Made by a program: the position numbers and the translations under genes. DNA of 64,000 nt from Rhodosorus marinus (taxonomy: Eukaryota; Rhodophyta; Stylonematophyceae; Stylonematales; Stylonemataceae), in NCBI GenBank assembly GCA_029953675.1, contig JAMWBK010000005.1, positions 1,302,001 to 1,366,000 on the forward strand, given 5' to 3'. The notes beneath the pieces were generated by a model, which worked only from the letters and a program-made list of their open reading frames with translations, was not told the origin of the DNA and made no database searches. Below, piece after piece: positions 43,642-55,900 of the stretch (position 1 is its first letter; each line of letters opens with the position of its first letter).

Positions 43642-44079
43642 GACAGCCGGCACCCTGAAGCGAACGGGGGTGACCAGTTGTGAGATGCTGCTTAAAAAAA
43701 CGTAGAAGCATGTATATTACAAAAATTACAATAATTCCCTTTCTTCACATCGTGAATTGGAAAATGTTTACAAATGATTTCGCATGCTCGGAGGGCGCTA
43801 TTTGATCGTACCTGCTAATGGGGGTGTGTGTCGAATTCTATTCCGGAAAAAGTTGATAAAATAATTTTTTATTCGAGTTTGGATGCTGTTTCTCATTGAG
43901 GAGACTAGGGGTGGTGTAAGGTTCATAGTTCCGACTGCTCAATCGTTTACAATGGAAGTGATTGAACTGTTGGATGTGGAGAATTTGATGCCCAACTCCA
44001 CGCAGCTGTGGGCGTTGGGTGCCCTTTGTCTTGAACAGGTGCTCTTTAACCCAATTTCTCTCTTTTTCCGATAGTGAGG

Positions 44080-44470
44080 GACGGAGTATATTCTCTTCCC
44101 TTCACTTGCTTAGTGCTGATCGAAGCTGTGACGTGGAGGACCACTGAGCGGATCTGCTCGAGCGTCTTCCCCTTGCTTTTGAATCGAGAAATTTGCCCAG
44201 CTGCTGTTGGTCTCGACCAAGGACTCCAACGCGCTGGCGTTCAATACTCTCGTGGTGCGGAGCAGAAAAACAAATCTACTCAATTTCTCTCTTTCTCCGA
44301 GAATGCGGGGTCGAATATCCTCGTCTGCGCGCTTGTCTAGCGTCGATCGAAGCTGTTCTGTCGTAGGACCAACAACCGGCCCGGCGCGAGCGTCTTCGCT
44401 TGGCTTTTGAGGAGAGGAATTTTCCTATGTCCGTGGTGCTGTTGGTCTCCACCAAGGACGAAAACGAGCT
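44080..44470 (+). repeat. diverged direct duplication upstream of SRPBCC gene 5
   Basis: 44080-44235 and 44310-44470 share blocks in the same order: CTTG-TAG then GATCGAAGCTGT, GAGCGTCTTC, CTTTTGA, then TGCTGTTGGTCTC followed by ACCAAGGAC. The unit is about 160 bp with a spacing of about 235 bp. Frames across it are broken; it may be leftover coding DNA. Confidence 0.6.
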
Positions 44471-44548
44471 GTCTCAGCATGAAAATGGAATCTAGAACGT
44501 GTCAGTTTCCTTGTTCAGATGCGGTGACCGATAGTTCCTGCAGAAGAG

Positions 44549-44557
44549 TATATATAG
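44549..44557 (+). promoter_or_regulatory. TATA box candidate of SRPBCC gene 5
   Basis: TATATATAG, 100 bp before the ATG. Confidence 0.55.
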
Positions 44558-44648
44558 TTGTCAACCACGGCACAGTCCGCCGTCGGTTCTTCTGAAGCTT
44601 GGAAGAGTAAGAGACGAAGCTGTCAGTATCGAAAACGAGTTATTAAGT

Positions 44649-45143
44649 ATGCATGTGAAGGTTATTCAAGAGCTAGATATCCCAGCAGCCAAAGCGTGGA
44701 AGCTGATGGCGGATTTCAACAATATTCAGCACGTTCATCCAATGGTGGTTAGTGTTGACCAGCTTGGCTCGAACGAACGCGGAGTGGGTGCAATGAGGAG
44801 GTGCAACTTTTACGATGGTGGTTCGATTCAGGAGAGAGTTATACTCTGGGACGACCAGAACATGAAATATCAAATTCAGTTCATGAGCGGAACGCTTCCA
44901 CTGAACTCAAACACTACTAGTATTATGGTTGAGGAAATCGACTCAGTAAAGTGCCGCATGATCTGTGACGTCGAATATGATCCCAAGTACGGGTTCATAG
45001 GGAAGATCATGGCCAGCTTGTTCCTGAGGCGGAAGTTCGGCAGCGTTCTTGGCGATATGTTGGCTGGTGTACAGTATTACGCTGAAAACCACGAGGACGT
45101 TCCAGAAGGATGGAATTCTCCAACAAGAGCGACGGTTGTCTAG
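44649..45143 (+). CDS. SRPBCC/START-like protein, cluster member 5
   Basis: 164 residues, intronless. Seen: IPAAKAWKLMADFNNIQHVHP, HPMVVSVDQLGSNERGVGAM, RRCNFYDGGSIQERVILWDD, SGTLPLNSNTTSIMVEEI, YDPKYGFIGKIM, RKFGSVLGDMLAGVQYY and DVPEGWNSPTRATVV. All five members are on the plus strand. Confidence 0.85.
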   Translation: MHVKVIQELDIPAAKAWKLMADFNNIQHVHPMVVSVDQLGSNERGVGAMRRCNFYDGGSIQERVILWDDQNMKYQIQFMSGTLPLNSNTTSIMVEEIDSVKCRMICDVEYDPKYGFIGKIMASLFLRRKFGSVLGDMLAGVQYYAENHEDVPEGWNSPTRATVV

Positions 45144-45641
45144 TGTTCAGCGATCGCAAATTTGTTTCCACGATAGTAAAGAACAATTAACGAAGTTGGC
45201 GACCGCGACTTTGTTCACTTAAGAACGCTGTAACTGCTCGTCCAAAATTCTGTTCACAAACCTTTATCGTGGAGTATACAAGTATCACTATAGCTCCGCC
45301 GGCAAATCGTTTCGCGAGAAATGTCTCGAGTCAACTCGAGATGATCGCTGCTGGTTGCGGGATTGTCATACAATCCCAGTTGCGAGCGCGAATCGCTCAT
45401 GCAAGACCAAATTTACGAGGGGCGGGATAAAACGCAAATCGCGGATTTGCTTACGAACCTGTACCCTTGCTCACGGTCAGGCTCAAACGAAATTCCGTTC
45501 CCCAGCGACGCGATCCTCTGCCAAGCAATACGTTACTCAACATATTCCCCATTGATCTGCTTTGGCTCTCAAACCCGTATCCGACAAAAAAAAAAGGAGC
45601 TTCGCTAAACAAGTCGGTCGCTGCCTACCTACAAAACTCTG
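45144..45641. other. intergenic, no gene seen
   Basis: Separates SRPBCC gene 5 from the convergent aminotransferase. Plus-strand frames here run into the aminotransferase as shadows. Confidence 0.5.
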
Positions 45642-47050
45642 TTACTGCGCCGCAAAAGCCTTTCTCCATGCTTGAAATAATACATCCTGCTTCTCAGGTC
45701 GCCTTACGCCCAGCCTCAGGTATGTTGGCGTTCCAAAGGAAGCACACAATCGTACCGGACACCCAGCGGCCTGAGCAACATCCGAAGCCTTCTCCGCCTC
45801 CTGAAGAATCACGTAGATCAGGCTGCTTGTTAGTGTTTCAATTGGTTTGGTTTGAGTATGGCAAGGGCAGCTTACGGCCTCATCGAAACAATCAACAAAA
45901 ATGTAAGGTACCCAATCGACGCATCCAGGGTGAATTTTCCATCCCAAGCTCTTCACAAGTTCGGTCTGACGACTTTTCCACTCGTGCACGTCGTTCCACG
46001 TACGCTCCATGTATTCCGTGTCGCTCGCTGCCGCCGTGCAAAACGCCTGCGCCAGTACGGAGCACGACCACGGTGTTTGAAGCTTCTTCAATCTATTATA
46101 CCATGCAGCTCCAATGGCAATGCTTCCAAGGCGTAGGCCGGGGCATGCCCAGAGCTTGGTCCAGGAGCAGATCACGGCAAGCTACACAGAAGAAAAAAAC
46201 ACAAACTCATTTGAGTCAAGAATAAGGTTGATCAGCGCTCCGAATACGAAAAAGTCTGAGCTAATTCATCACCTGCTCCGGGTACTTCTCGATCAGTCTG
46301 AGGCCCGATACTTCATGCCAGTTTGGCCCATAGTTTGCGATGAAGCTCTCGTCGAGTACAATCATCCCCTTGGTCCTCTCTATTTCCTTTTCAATATCCT
46401 CTAGGCTCATGCAATCTCCAGTAGGGGAGTTGGGGTGAATGATTACAGTGATCTAGGACAATCACAAAGCCGATGTTAGCAGTGGAATCGTGTGGAGATA
46501 GCCGTATGGCAAAAAAGGCTCTGGCGAGAAGGTCCTACCCCGGCGTCCTCCGGTGAATCGAACGGCAAAATCTCTCTATCCGCGGCCGTAGCTGCACGAT
46601 TGTATTCCATGTAGGCCGCAACATACGGACCTGGTTTGAAGGGTCCCGGAGGCCCGGCTCTCATAATTAGATCAATGAACCTATGCAAAAGCAAAGAGCA
46701 GAACGATTGCCCTTGCAATTAGAGAATGAAACCCATCCAAAGTCTCTCAAGCCATGCTTGCAAAGGTCAGCCTACTCCGATGCCCCGTTTCCAATCAGCA
46801 ACTGATCCTTCGGGAACTTGATGAACTTGGACAGGGCAGTGAGGGCCTCCCCGCAGTCGGCGGCCGGATAGTGCAGAATTTCAGGCAGGACCTCCTTCAC
46901 CAAATCCATCGCCGAATCAGGCGGTCCTAACGGGTTAGTTGTCACCGAGAAATCCTCAACAAACTCCTCGCACAACCTCCACGTCTGACCTCCATGTACT
47001 TCCTGCGTCTCCGTGTCCCACAGATTTACTGCCCCATTCCTTTCCCCCAT
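45642..47050 (-). CDS. PLP-dependent aminotransferase, CobD/HisC-like (fold type I)
   Basis: Exons on the minus strand: 47050-46776, 46680-46539, 46452-46273, 46181-45642; about 378 residues. Seen: VHGGQTW near the N-terminus and DFSVTTNPLGPP, both typical of the CobD/histidinol-phosphate aminotransferase branch, LLIGNGASEFIDLIMRAGPP (cofactor phosphate loop), IIHPNSPTGD, VLDESF (the Asp that contacts the pyridine nitrogen) and SWTKLWACPGLRLGS with the Schiff-base Lys. The C-terminal YLRLGVRRPEKQDVLFQAW fits the small domain. Substrate could be histidinol phosphate, threonine phosphate or another amino acid; the N-terminal HGG and NPLGPP favour a CobD-like enzyme, but this organism need not make cobalamin. 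No transit peptide is visible. Confidence 0.85.
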
Positions 47051-48846
47051 AACTACTCCAAAACTCAACTCCCAACAAACAAAACAAAACGAAAACCTTC
47101 AGCCTCTCCAGTACACTCCAACTACCATCTTCCGCTACTCTCCCCTCCACCTCCACTAACGAGAAGAGTAATTTGGCTGCTTAATCTGACCCCTTTTATA
47201 CCCGCTAAACTTCCGTCCCAGCTCATCTCTCACCCGCCACAAGCACCTGAAGTTTTTAAGACCATCGATTCCGATTTTTCCAGTCAAAAGTTTCCGTTTT
47301 TTGTTGAAAAAGAAAAGGGTCGGATCATTTTCCAGTCCTTTGGGGGAATTTGATGACCTCCCCAGGCTGTGTCGGCATGGACAGGAGAACTGAGAGCCCT
47401 TTTAGCCATGGAAGGGTCCTACGAAGTCTTTGAGGAAGTTTCTATGTGACCGTCTGTTCAGTGGTCATATATCTCCGAAGAGTACTGTTTTGTAGAGTTA
47501 GATATCGTCAGGTGGTGTCTTTGCCATTTTGTATTAGATGCTCAGCGCTGTGTGGATGAGGTTTATTTTGGAATGGCGTTCCCGTCAGAGATGCGTTGTG
47601 TAGAGCCCCCTTTCGTTGAAGATCAAGGTTGGCTTGTGTTTTGGTCCAATTTAAGTACAATGGGTAGCGACCCCCAAAGAGGAGCTTCCCAAATCCGTCC
47701 CTAGCGCTTGTCGTCGCGTGCTGGGAGATCTAGCTAAAATCGTTCGTGGGACAGGAAGCGAGGCTGATCCTCGTGCGATGACCTCCCAGTGGAAACACAG
47801 AATCGAGAGGAACACTGAAATGCCAATTCCAAAAACCATCCGGAAACTCTTGCCGGCCTTAAAGTAATACTTCACGGCACAAGTGCCCACTTCCATGTGC
47901 TGATAGAGTAGAACACCTCAAATCAAGTATTTCTAAAATACCTTTCCTAAGAACTAGTGACCGCTTTTGATCTAAAATATGTTCTTATGGAATATACGTA
48001 TTCTTTATATTAGATAATTGCAGTAAAGGCTTTTCTATTTTAGATACATTTCCACGTAGTTTGTCCTGCTCTTGGTAGGGTCTTGAGAATTACAGTTCGG
48101 TTTACGTTCACCATACACAATGGCCAGGGCTTGTAATAACCCAGCTGAATCCTTTTTTGGCTTTTTTAATTTTCACAAAACAAGTATCTGAGCATTTTTT
48201 GAACTCGCGGTAGGGGAGGTTCGGAACACTCGCAGAATGGCGTAGGAAATATCTTTCATCTTTTCAGGAAGTATTGAAACATCACATTCTAGTCATCGCT
48301 CTCTGATTGGATTAGCCAATCCTTAATTCGAAAGAGATGGATATAATTGGATGAAAAATATGATATAGGAGTACTAGAGTATTTGATTGGAGAAATTGCT
48401 TCCTAGAGCAAGTAAATAGCTGCGTAATTGGTTTATTAAGAGATTAGTAAAGAAGCAAGAACGGAAGCGAACCTTGTGGTATTCGAGATTGCTAGACCCT
48501 TCATGTCCGAGCCACAGTTTAGGAATGAATACCTCCTTGAGGATGTAGCAATGTAGTCTTATCTTATCGTGTGGTTACCATCTCCTCTAACAGTGGTCAT
48601 TGTAGAAGCAAAGTGTCCCCCGCGCTTCAGAACAGACCCGCCGGAGAAAGCTTTGACTCATTTCGATAGACGACATGGGGAAGGGTATGTTGCAACTCTA
48701 CATGGTTCGGATTTCCGGAGAGGGCCATCCACTGGAGATGATGACGTGTACAACATGTGGATAGTCTGAGAGGTCTGATGTCTTCCGAGAACAGCTTGCA
48801 CTGCAGCGGGTACATCTGACGTGTTCGTGCAGGTGACAAAGAATCG
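47051..48846. other. intergenic between divergent genes
   Basis: AT-rich from 47920 to 48470. No supported gene. A frame at 48569-48769 does not join the EIF1AD gene. Confidence 0.45.
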
Positions 48847-49581
48847 ATGAAGCCTGCTCCAGTGAAGCGTAAGAAGAACCGAGAGGGTATGCGAGAGCCT
48901 TAAACTTAACCCTTTTCAACAGATCAGACTTTGTGAATTCGCTAAGTACGGTCACGCTCTTGTAGACGCCCTTTACTCAAAGCCAGAACCGGATGGATCT
49001 GAAGCTGTGATGAGAGTTAAGAGCGCGCAGGGAGCTAACCTGTACATGCTCGAAGATACTTCAGCAGACACAGAGCTCTATGAATTGCCAAAAGCTCTCA
49101 GGTGTGGTTGGTCAGATAATCGTGGGTTTTGGGTGTTTGGTAGAGCTGACGTATATCCCTTCTTTGGCGCCCAAGGCACGTGTTGCTTATTCGACCCGGA
49201 AGCTACGTAATTGCTGGGAGGTATAACTCACCAACGAGCAAGGTTGTGGGAGAAATTTCACATGTACTTCTAAAGCAGCAAATTGATCACCTCGTACAAT
49301 CTGGGAAATGGTTTGGAAGGAATCGAAGGCTTTAGCAGCTTTGTTTGCATCTCGCAATTGTTTGACGGGAATCTGTACTTGGGCTCTGTTGCAGGCCTGA
49401 TAATTTCGCGAGCGTCGAGGACGGCTCGATAAGTACAGCGTCAAAGCAGCTGGCTGAGGACGAGGAGCAGAAGACAACCATTGTCGAAGAGGAAAGCAGC
49501 GATGATCTTCCTGAGAATACCAACCGGAGGCACTGGGATGTACAAGAGTCTAGCAGCGAAGATGAGAGTGACGAATCCTAG
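48847..49581 (+). CDS. EIF1AD: EIF1AD-like S1-fold protein
   Basis: Relative of translation factor eIF1A; in animals it works in late maturation of the small ribosomal subunit. Exons 48847-48886, 48966-49101, 49176-49310 and 49395-49581; phases agree at every join. It begins MKPAPVKRKKNRED (basic, as in the family), then VMRVKSAQGANLYMLED, LYELPKALR joined to HVLLIRPGSYVIAG (equivalent to the MPTKFRKNIWIKRGDFVIV stretch), GEISHVLLKQQIDHLVQSGKW and PDNFAS, and ends in a Glu/Asp/Ser-rich tail. The acceptor at 48965 rather than 48922 was chosen because only it keeps the frame. The family is 150-180 residues; this is 165. Confidence 0.85.
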
Positions 49582-51031
49582 GCACGTAGAGCTTCATGGA
49601 AATATCACCGCTAGTAATCCCAGACAACTGATTCAGTAGACATGAGCACACAGCATAGCTAGCTGTCGAACACAGGACTTTACGAGCATTAACGCATCTA
49701 CGATAAGGCGCAGTCAATTGCGCCCACAGCAGCAACTTACCGTGCCATACAATACGGCCGTAGGACAACTGACAAGGAAAGCTCCATACTAGTTCAACGA
49801 ATCCGAAAACGACACAAGCAGACAGCACAAAGAAACGGAAGATCCGGGCTGATCGGGATAAACCAAATGCGTCTTTCAACATTGCATTGTGTTCCGGAAC
49901 TAAACTGCGGGCTGCAAACCTTCTAGACTACAATGGGGTGCTCCTCAACAGCACCACTCTATCCCAAACTCGTTGCCTTCCAAAGACCCCTCGCCCTTGC
50001 TACAGTAACGCTTAATCATGCCAATTCGTTTACTATAAGTAAACCGATCAGTTAACAAAAATAAAATTCTCTGGTCCTACCATATGTTTAGCTAAAATAG
50101 TACCTTAATTAGGACCATTAGGGAGATGTGCGCCTACATGCCACGAGTCAAAGTTTCGGGGGTGTTAGGCTATCTAAGAGCGATCAGAAGCGTCGGGCAC
50201 TGACTTACGTGCGTGAGGCAGACACACAAGACATTGCCCTATTTGCCATACACATCGAGTTGTTTATTCAGAGAGCACAACTCTGAGAGGAAGAAGGCTA
50301 GGCTAAACTAAGAGAGCTTGCCCCGAAGACTAAGCTCGCATTGGAACGCCACGGCATGCCATACAACCGGCCAGAGTTATCACCGAGCTTCTTGGTCGTC
50401 ATCGCGCCGCGTGAGCATCCTTTTTATTTCCTAAATACATATCTTTTCTGGATGTTACCGCCAAAATTTTTAAAACGAAATCTGTATTTCGTTATCTATT
50501 CTCCAATTCACCAGTGCCAAAAAAACAAATAAAATGTACGCGATGTACAAACGCGGGCGGAGGATTCTCGGAGAACAATCACAGGAAGAAGCTCAGCTTC
50601 TGCAACGCCAAAGCATTAGGCTCGAAGCTTAGGATACAGAACTGGAAATTTCATGGCTCGCATGCCAGCCCACCCTCTCAGAAGCCCCGAGCGGAAAATT
50701 TGGGAGTTTTCCACTGCTTCGTGGTGAGGAGTTATCCTCAGGATGGGACGTAGAGGGGAAGCTCGGAATGAAACCAATTCTGCGGATGTGGCGTACCGGG
50801 GGGGGGGGTGGATTTGGAGGGACTCGGCTGGGAAATTGCTTTCGGAGCTGGGCAGTGGCACGTCTCAGTTTTCTGCTTGAATGTAGAGAGCAGCTGGTAG
50901 AGTCTTTGGAGTTCATTGGACTGAGTGGTTTGCTGTCTGAATTGAGATTGTTGTTCAGGCTTTCTTGGTGGTGGGGACTTCTAGCTTCTTCTTTCCGGAG
51001 GGGGAGAACGGAGGAGACTCTTTGACTAATA
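49582..51031. other. intergenic, no gene seen
   Basis: No recognisable domain. A poly-G run is at about 50801. A 153-codon minus-strand frame at 50629-51090 is Ser/Pro-rich and overlaps the DUF547 start; not called. Confidence 0.45.
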
Positions 51032-52074
51032 ATGTTAAGTCGTTTTGAGGCTTTTGTCCATGGCGGTGCTCTTCTGAAGGATGTCAGCAACGTTCATAGG
51101 CGTTGTGGGCAAAGAAGAGCCTCTGTGTCCATGCTGATCGGGAGAACGCTGCTGAACGCACCTCGTGTTGGCCAAAAATCTACTGGTCCAACTACAGAGG
51201 ACATAGCAGGTGAACTACAGGTGAGTAGAACTGATAAAAGTGTCACCTCATGTTTACGGCAGCTTGCTAAAGTCTCTTCGCCTTTTTATTTTTTTTTTAA
51301 TGCGGGTAGTCCCAAATAAAGTCCTTGTATGTGGAGTATCTGGACATTGAGGGCATGAAAGTTGACTACGATGCATTGAGGAACAGTGATGGGTTCAAGG
51401 AATACGAAACTCAGGCTCTGGGGCTGGTCGATACTGACCCCACCCGGCTGAACAGAGACCAGAGAATAGCATTTTTCGTCAACCTGTACAATGCCCTGAC
51501 GATCCACGGGATGGCTCGTGCGAAAGTGCAGCCGTCTAATTTGCCTTCGAGGTTGATTTTTTACTCCAAGACGTCCTACATGATTGGCGGTCAGCCCTAC
51601 AGCCTGAACGACATCGAGAACAACGTGTTGCGGGGCAACAAGCAGCAGGTACTAGACCCTTTGAAGTTGATGATATTCACTCCGTCAGATCCTCGATTTC
51701 GATCAATTGTTAATCCGCCTGACCCGAGGATTCACTTCGCCCTAAACTGCGGCGCCATGAGCTGCCCCCCGATTCGCTTCTACACTGCGGAGAACCTCGA
51801 ATTTGGACTTCAAGCATCAACTGAGAGCTTCATTGCGTCTGACGACAATGTGCGGATACTCCCACAGAGCAAGGTGGTCTACTTAAGCCAAATATTCAAG
51901 TGGTACAAGACAGACTTTGCGCCGTCGGGTGAAGATGTGGACCTGCTGAGCTGGGTACAGGCAAACGCTTCCTCTGATTCTGACAAGGCGAAGGAACTGA
52001 AGACCGTTCTAGACGCTGGGGAAAGCGTTGAGATAAAGTGGTTGGAGTATGATTGGAGCGTGAACTCGGTTTAA
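51032..52074 (+). CDS. DUF547 family protein
   Basis: Exons 51032-51220 and 51310-52074, about 317 residues. The second exon carries the whole domain: YLDIEGMKVDYDALRNSDGF, the signature QRIAFFVNLYNALTIHG, SYMIGGQPYSLNDIENNVLRG, DPRIHFALNCGAMSCPPIRFY, and KVVYLSQIFKWYKTDF. The Cys/His/Asn cluster in HFALNCGAMSCPP resembles the putative thiol-peptidase-like active site suggested for the family; plant members have a separate leucine-zipper domain that is absent here. The N-terminal exon is basic (MLSRFEAFVHGG, RRCGQRR) and may be a targeting leader. Function is not established. Confidence 0.9.
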
Positions 52075-52185
52075 AGCTCGTGGTCGATCTCTTGGATATT
52101 GTTCAGCTGAGAGAGACTGTGCGACCACGACGACGCCGCGCGTTTTTTCGGATGTGTAAGTTCTAAGACTATTAGTACACGGTCT

Positions 52186-52983
52186 TTAATCAATTCTAAA
52201 ATTAGTTGTTGTAGGGGTGTTATTGTAAGGGTTATTTTGGACGTCGTCCTTGGGTTGACTTTTGCCAGCCTGCTCGTACGCCCTAAGCTGACAATTCTTA
52301 AAGTGCCATTCAGTAAATAGGGATAAAACATCGGTCGCCTCGGCCTCCGCGGAGCACTGTGAAAATTTGAAAACTGTTTCATCTACCAGCCTCTGCTTGC
52401 TGACCGTCCCGGACAGCCACCCAACCCAAAGCCCGTTCAGGGTGGACTTGAGCCGACTCCGCACGCCAGCCCTCTTTGCCTCGTTGCGCGTGACGAACTT
52501 CGCGGTCTGAAGAGTATACCGTAGGAAAAGTACTATCGAGCTTAGCTCCTGCTCGATTTCTTCTTCAGTTATGCCGAGGTTGATCAGCTTCTGCTTTCTC
52601 CGTAAAAACGCCATCTCTGCGGCGTCGATTGGCGACAGATCTGAGCTCTCCCAGTCGGCGCTCTGAGAGGCAGGCTCAACGTTGCTAGTACGAGGCCTCT
52701 TCCTGCTTCCGGACTCCTCGCTTGGATTTGGCCGTACCTCGCTCCTCGCCTGTGGCTGTTCATCCAGGTCGTCCCCTCCGGAGAGTGGACGAACTGGTTT
52801 CGTCATCTTCAAGGTCCTCCCCGCATCCCGTGTGACAAGCAGCACAGTCTTAAACTGGCTTGAATCCGGAATTTCCCTCGACCGACCCGAAATCTCCCTG
52901 CCACTCACTCCCTGATCCTGTGCAACCCGAGAGGGATCCCCCTTTACCACCCTGGCATCCTCCACACTCATCGCTTTACACAT
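52186..52983 (-). CDS. orphan protein, 265 aa, probably nuclear
   Basis: Open frame from ATG 52983 (a second ATG is at 52971). The first 110 residues are polar and probably disordered, with a basic cluster SGSRKRPRTS that could be a nuclear localisation signal. A helical region of about 120 residues follows (DAAEMAFLRRKQKLINLGIT, EIEQELSSIVLFLRYTL, WLSGTVSKQRLVDETVFKF). No family is recognised. It is convergent with the DUF547 gene, with 111 bp between stops. Confidence 0.6.
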   Translation of the reverse strand: MCKAMSVEDARVVKGDPSRVAQDQGVSGREISGRSREIPDSSQFKTVLLVTRDAGRTLKMTKPVRPLSGGDDLDEQPQARSEVRPNPSEESGSRKRPRTSNVEPASQSADWESSDLSPIDAAEMAFLRRKQKLINLGITEEEIEQELSSIVLFLRYTLQTAKFVTRNEAKRAGVRSRLKSTLNGLWVGWLSGTVSKQRLVDETVFKFSQCSAEAEATDVLSLFTEWHFKNCQLRAYEQAGKSQPKDDVQNNPYNNTPTTTNFRID

Positions 52984-55900
52984 GCAAAAACAACACTATA
53001 CAACATCAAAAGACCACCGCGGACTAAGCACACAAGACGTACATACTCTGTACCCTTCTGTCCAGCCTACCGTTGTGACGCAATCTGTCCAACATACTCC
53101 CAAACCCTCCCTACCCCAATCTCCCCCGCCGACATCCAATACCAAGTACACGAACGCCTCCGCCCACCTCCTCCTCAACCAACCCCCAATTGTGACTTCC
53201 GACAACTTGGGCTGGCTTTTGTCCTGATGTACTCCTGCCTTCCAAACCATAACACTCATCCCCGTTTCGGATAAAAGTAAAATTTTTTCTGTTGAAAACC
53301 CCTTTCCCCTACAGCCGCTTTATTTCTACTTTTTTCCATTCGGAGACATAGCTGGAGAGGTTGACTTTCATGGACGCCAGATGTTGTCACCCCCAGGGGT
53401 TGGAGGTGGGGTGCGGGGGGGTAGGCAGGACGCCCTCCTCTGCCTCCTCAAAAATAGGCGACAGGAGAAAAAGACGAGGATAGAGAAAGAGAGACGCCCT
53501 GGGGAAACAAAATGTTTTAAAAAAAAGAAAAGAAGCCGAATGCAACAGCACATTTAACGCAAAAAAGTAAAACCAAAACGATAAGAAACCCTGGCTGCGA
53601 GAAATGGAGAGCAAGCGCTTTTTCCCTTACAACGTTTCGAATGGGAATAGTTTTTGCGGCTTCCAAAAAAAAATTCCAGCCCAGTTGGGATTGCGAAAAA
53701 AAATAAATCATAACTTTTAACAGCGATTCTGTTCTTGGTTCTCTTAATCCCTGACATCCACTTAGAAAAAGGGGTCAAAAAAGATCAACTAGGGATGAAA
53801 CCACCCCTTCCACCCTCAAACGCACCCCCCCCTGCTTGCTCCCGGTTAATATATTTTCCAAAAAAGGCTAATATTGAAAATACGTAATAAATAGAGTCAT
53901 CGTTGACAGAAAGTATTTTCTTTTCTTTTACGTGTTTTTAGATGAATGTTGCTATTCTTCTATAAATCCTGTAATAATAATTTTTTTCTTCGAAGATATC
54001 AATCTTGGAACGGGTGTTTTTCGTCCTGGGTGGGTATTTTTATTTATTTTTCTTCCCAACGACTCAGGTGATTGGATGCATCGATGAATTTTATTCACAA
54101 TAAATGAAGGTCCGCTCATCTGTCTCCATTTCACTGTCAGAACCTTCTCCTCACAACAGATGAAAAAAAAAACAAAACGGGGACTTTTCTTTTTTTTTGG
54201 AAACAGAACGGGTGTGGGAGGGAGGGGGTCCCACAACCGAACGGGAATGTTTGTACTTTTTTTGGAAACAGAGAGAGAGTAAGCGGTCTGGAGGGAATTT
54301 CTTGCTGGCCCTATATTAGAAACTATATAATCATTTGCCAAGATATTTTTTTTTTGTTTTTCCAATTCACGCTTTGAACTTTCGCGATTGAGGGTTGGTG
54401 GCGTTTTCGAAATGGGTCTGGGTCAATGATGCCACAGATATTCTAGTACGAGAATCGGGGAACATCTCATTTTTAAGGTCCTCCTCACCGTACCGTGAAA
54501 AAATGAATATTGTGGAAGTTTCGAGGGTGGACAAAAATAAAATCCAAAACCTTGTGAGGAGACACGCTCTCTGGGCCTCGTCATTCATCGGGTTCTTTTC
54601 TTTTCCCAGCTATGGAATAATATAGGGCAAAGTACTCCATTAGATGGAAATCAAGGGGGTACGGAGGACTCAAATGGATACAAAATTTGGGGATTTTTTT
54701 TTGAGTCCGTTGACAAGGATAGAGAGCGCGCTGAATAAAAAACAAACGCATAGACCCAGGGGAAGATCTATGCGTGACATGCCAATACGTATTTTTGCAT
54801 AAAATAACATAATGAATTAAGATTCTCTCACAATGGTAAAACTTTCCTAATTATCTTACCGAAGAGTCCTTAACTTGATAGGTGTAACCACACCAATAGA
54901 CAATATTACTTCATAAAATCAAGTTTTCTTCAACGGACGGTTAAAAAATGGGGCAGAAACCTCCCCCTCCTGAATACAAACCTCCGGGTTTAGTTTTCAA
55001 AATATACTAATATTTAGAAGGGAAACCGGAATCTTCACATTATCCCCTCTGCGAATTTATTTCTCCGACATTTCGAGAGTACGTTCAACCAATCATTCTT
55101 GACCTGGCCCGGAAATTAATAATTTATTTCTGAAATTCTTTATTAAGAGTTTCACATTTTAACAATTTTTCTTTGAAAATCCAGTTCCAGGGCACCAAGT
55201 GAATTCTTTAATTTTTGTGCGTATCATTAAGCAGTATGTGCACAAACAAATGAAATCAAACCATGGATTTTATTCACTTTTGAGGCTGTCTATTTTTTTT
55301 TTTATGGTTGTTTTTTTGGAAGTGACCGAGTAGTAGTCACAAAACTGGTAGCACGGTGGCAGCAGAAAATTAGGGAAGGGGAGCACCGAATGGTAGGGTT
55401 GCTGATCATTGGATTAAGCGGGGCTTCGTCGCCCGCTCATGGTGATAATGAAAAACTATTCTTTTTGGTTTATCACAACGGTCTCGGCGAGCTGAGACTA
55501 GTAGCACAGCCACGCCGGCCACGATAATGTCGTGTACCGTCGTCTTGTCCTCTCTTGTTTTTGCGTCCTACAAGAAAGCGCATTTATGGGGTGGTAGCGT
55601 ACCTTAATTCACATGTTGACTGAAGCCAATAGTTGTAGCTACAGTCTGGACTTTATCAGAAACTAGAAATCCTTACGCGTACATTTGCTGTGTGGTGGCC
55701 GGCTCCGTTGGTTACGAAATCTATTGGCAACTAACGATGCAGAAGCGTGAGGAAGAGAATTTTCTTTACGTGATCGTTTCCTGAAATTCAAAAATATTTA
55801 CTGTGCAGCAACATGATCCTTGAAGCTTACCATGATGTCAGGAACCCATTCGCTCGTAACGTGTCCCCAACGACAGGGACGAATGACTAACGTTGGTTGG

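Noticed and set aside
42940-43653. 237-codon minus-strand frame
   Set aside because: Antisense to SRPBCC gene 4; no domain.
50629-51090. 153-codon minus-strand frame
   Set aside because: Ser/Pro/Arg-rich chance frame overlapping the start of the DUF547 gene.
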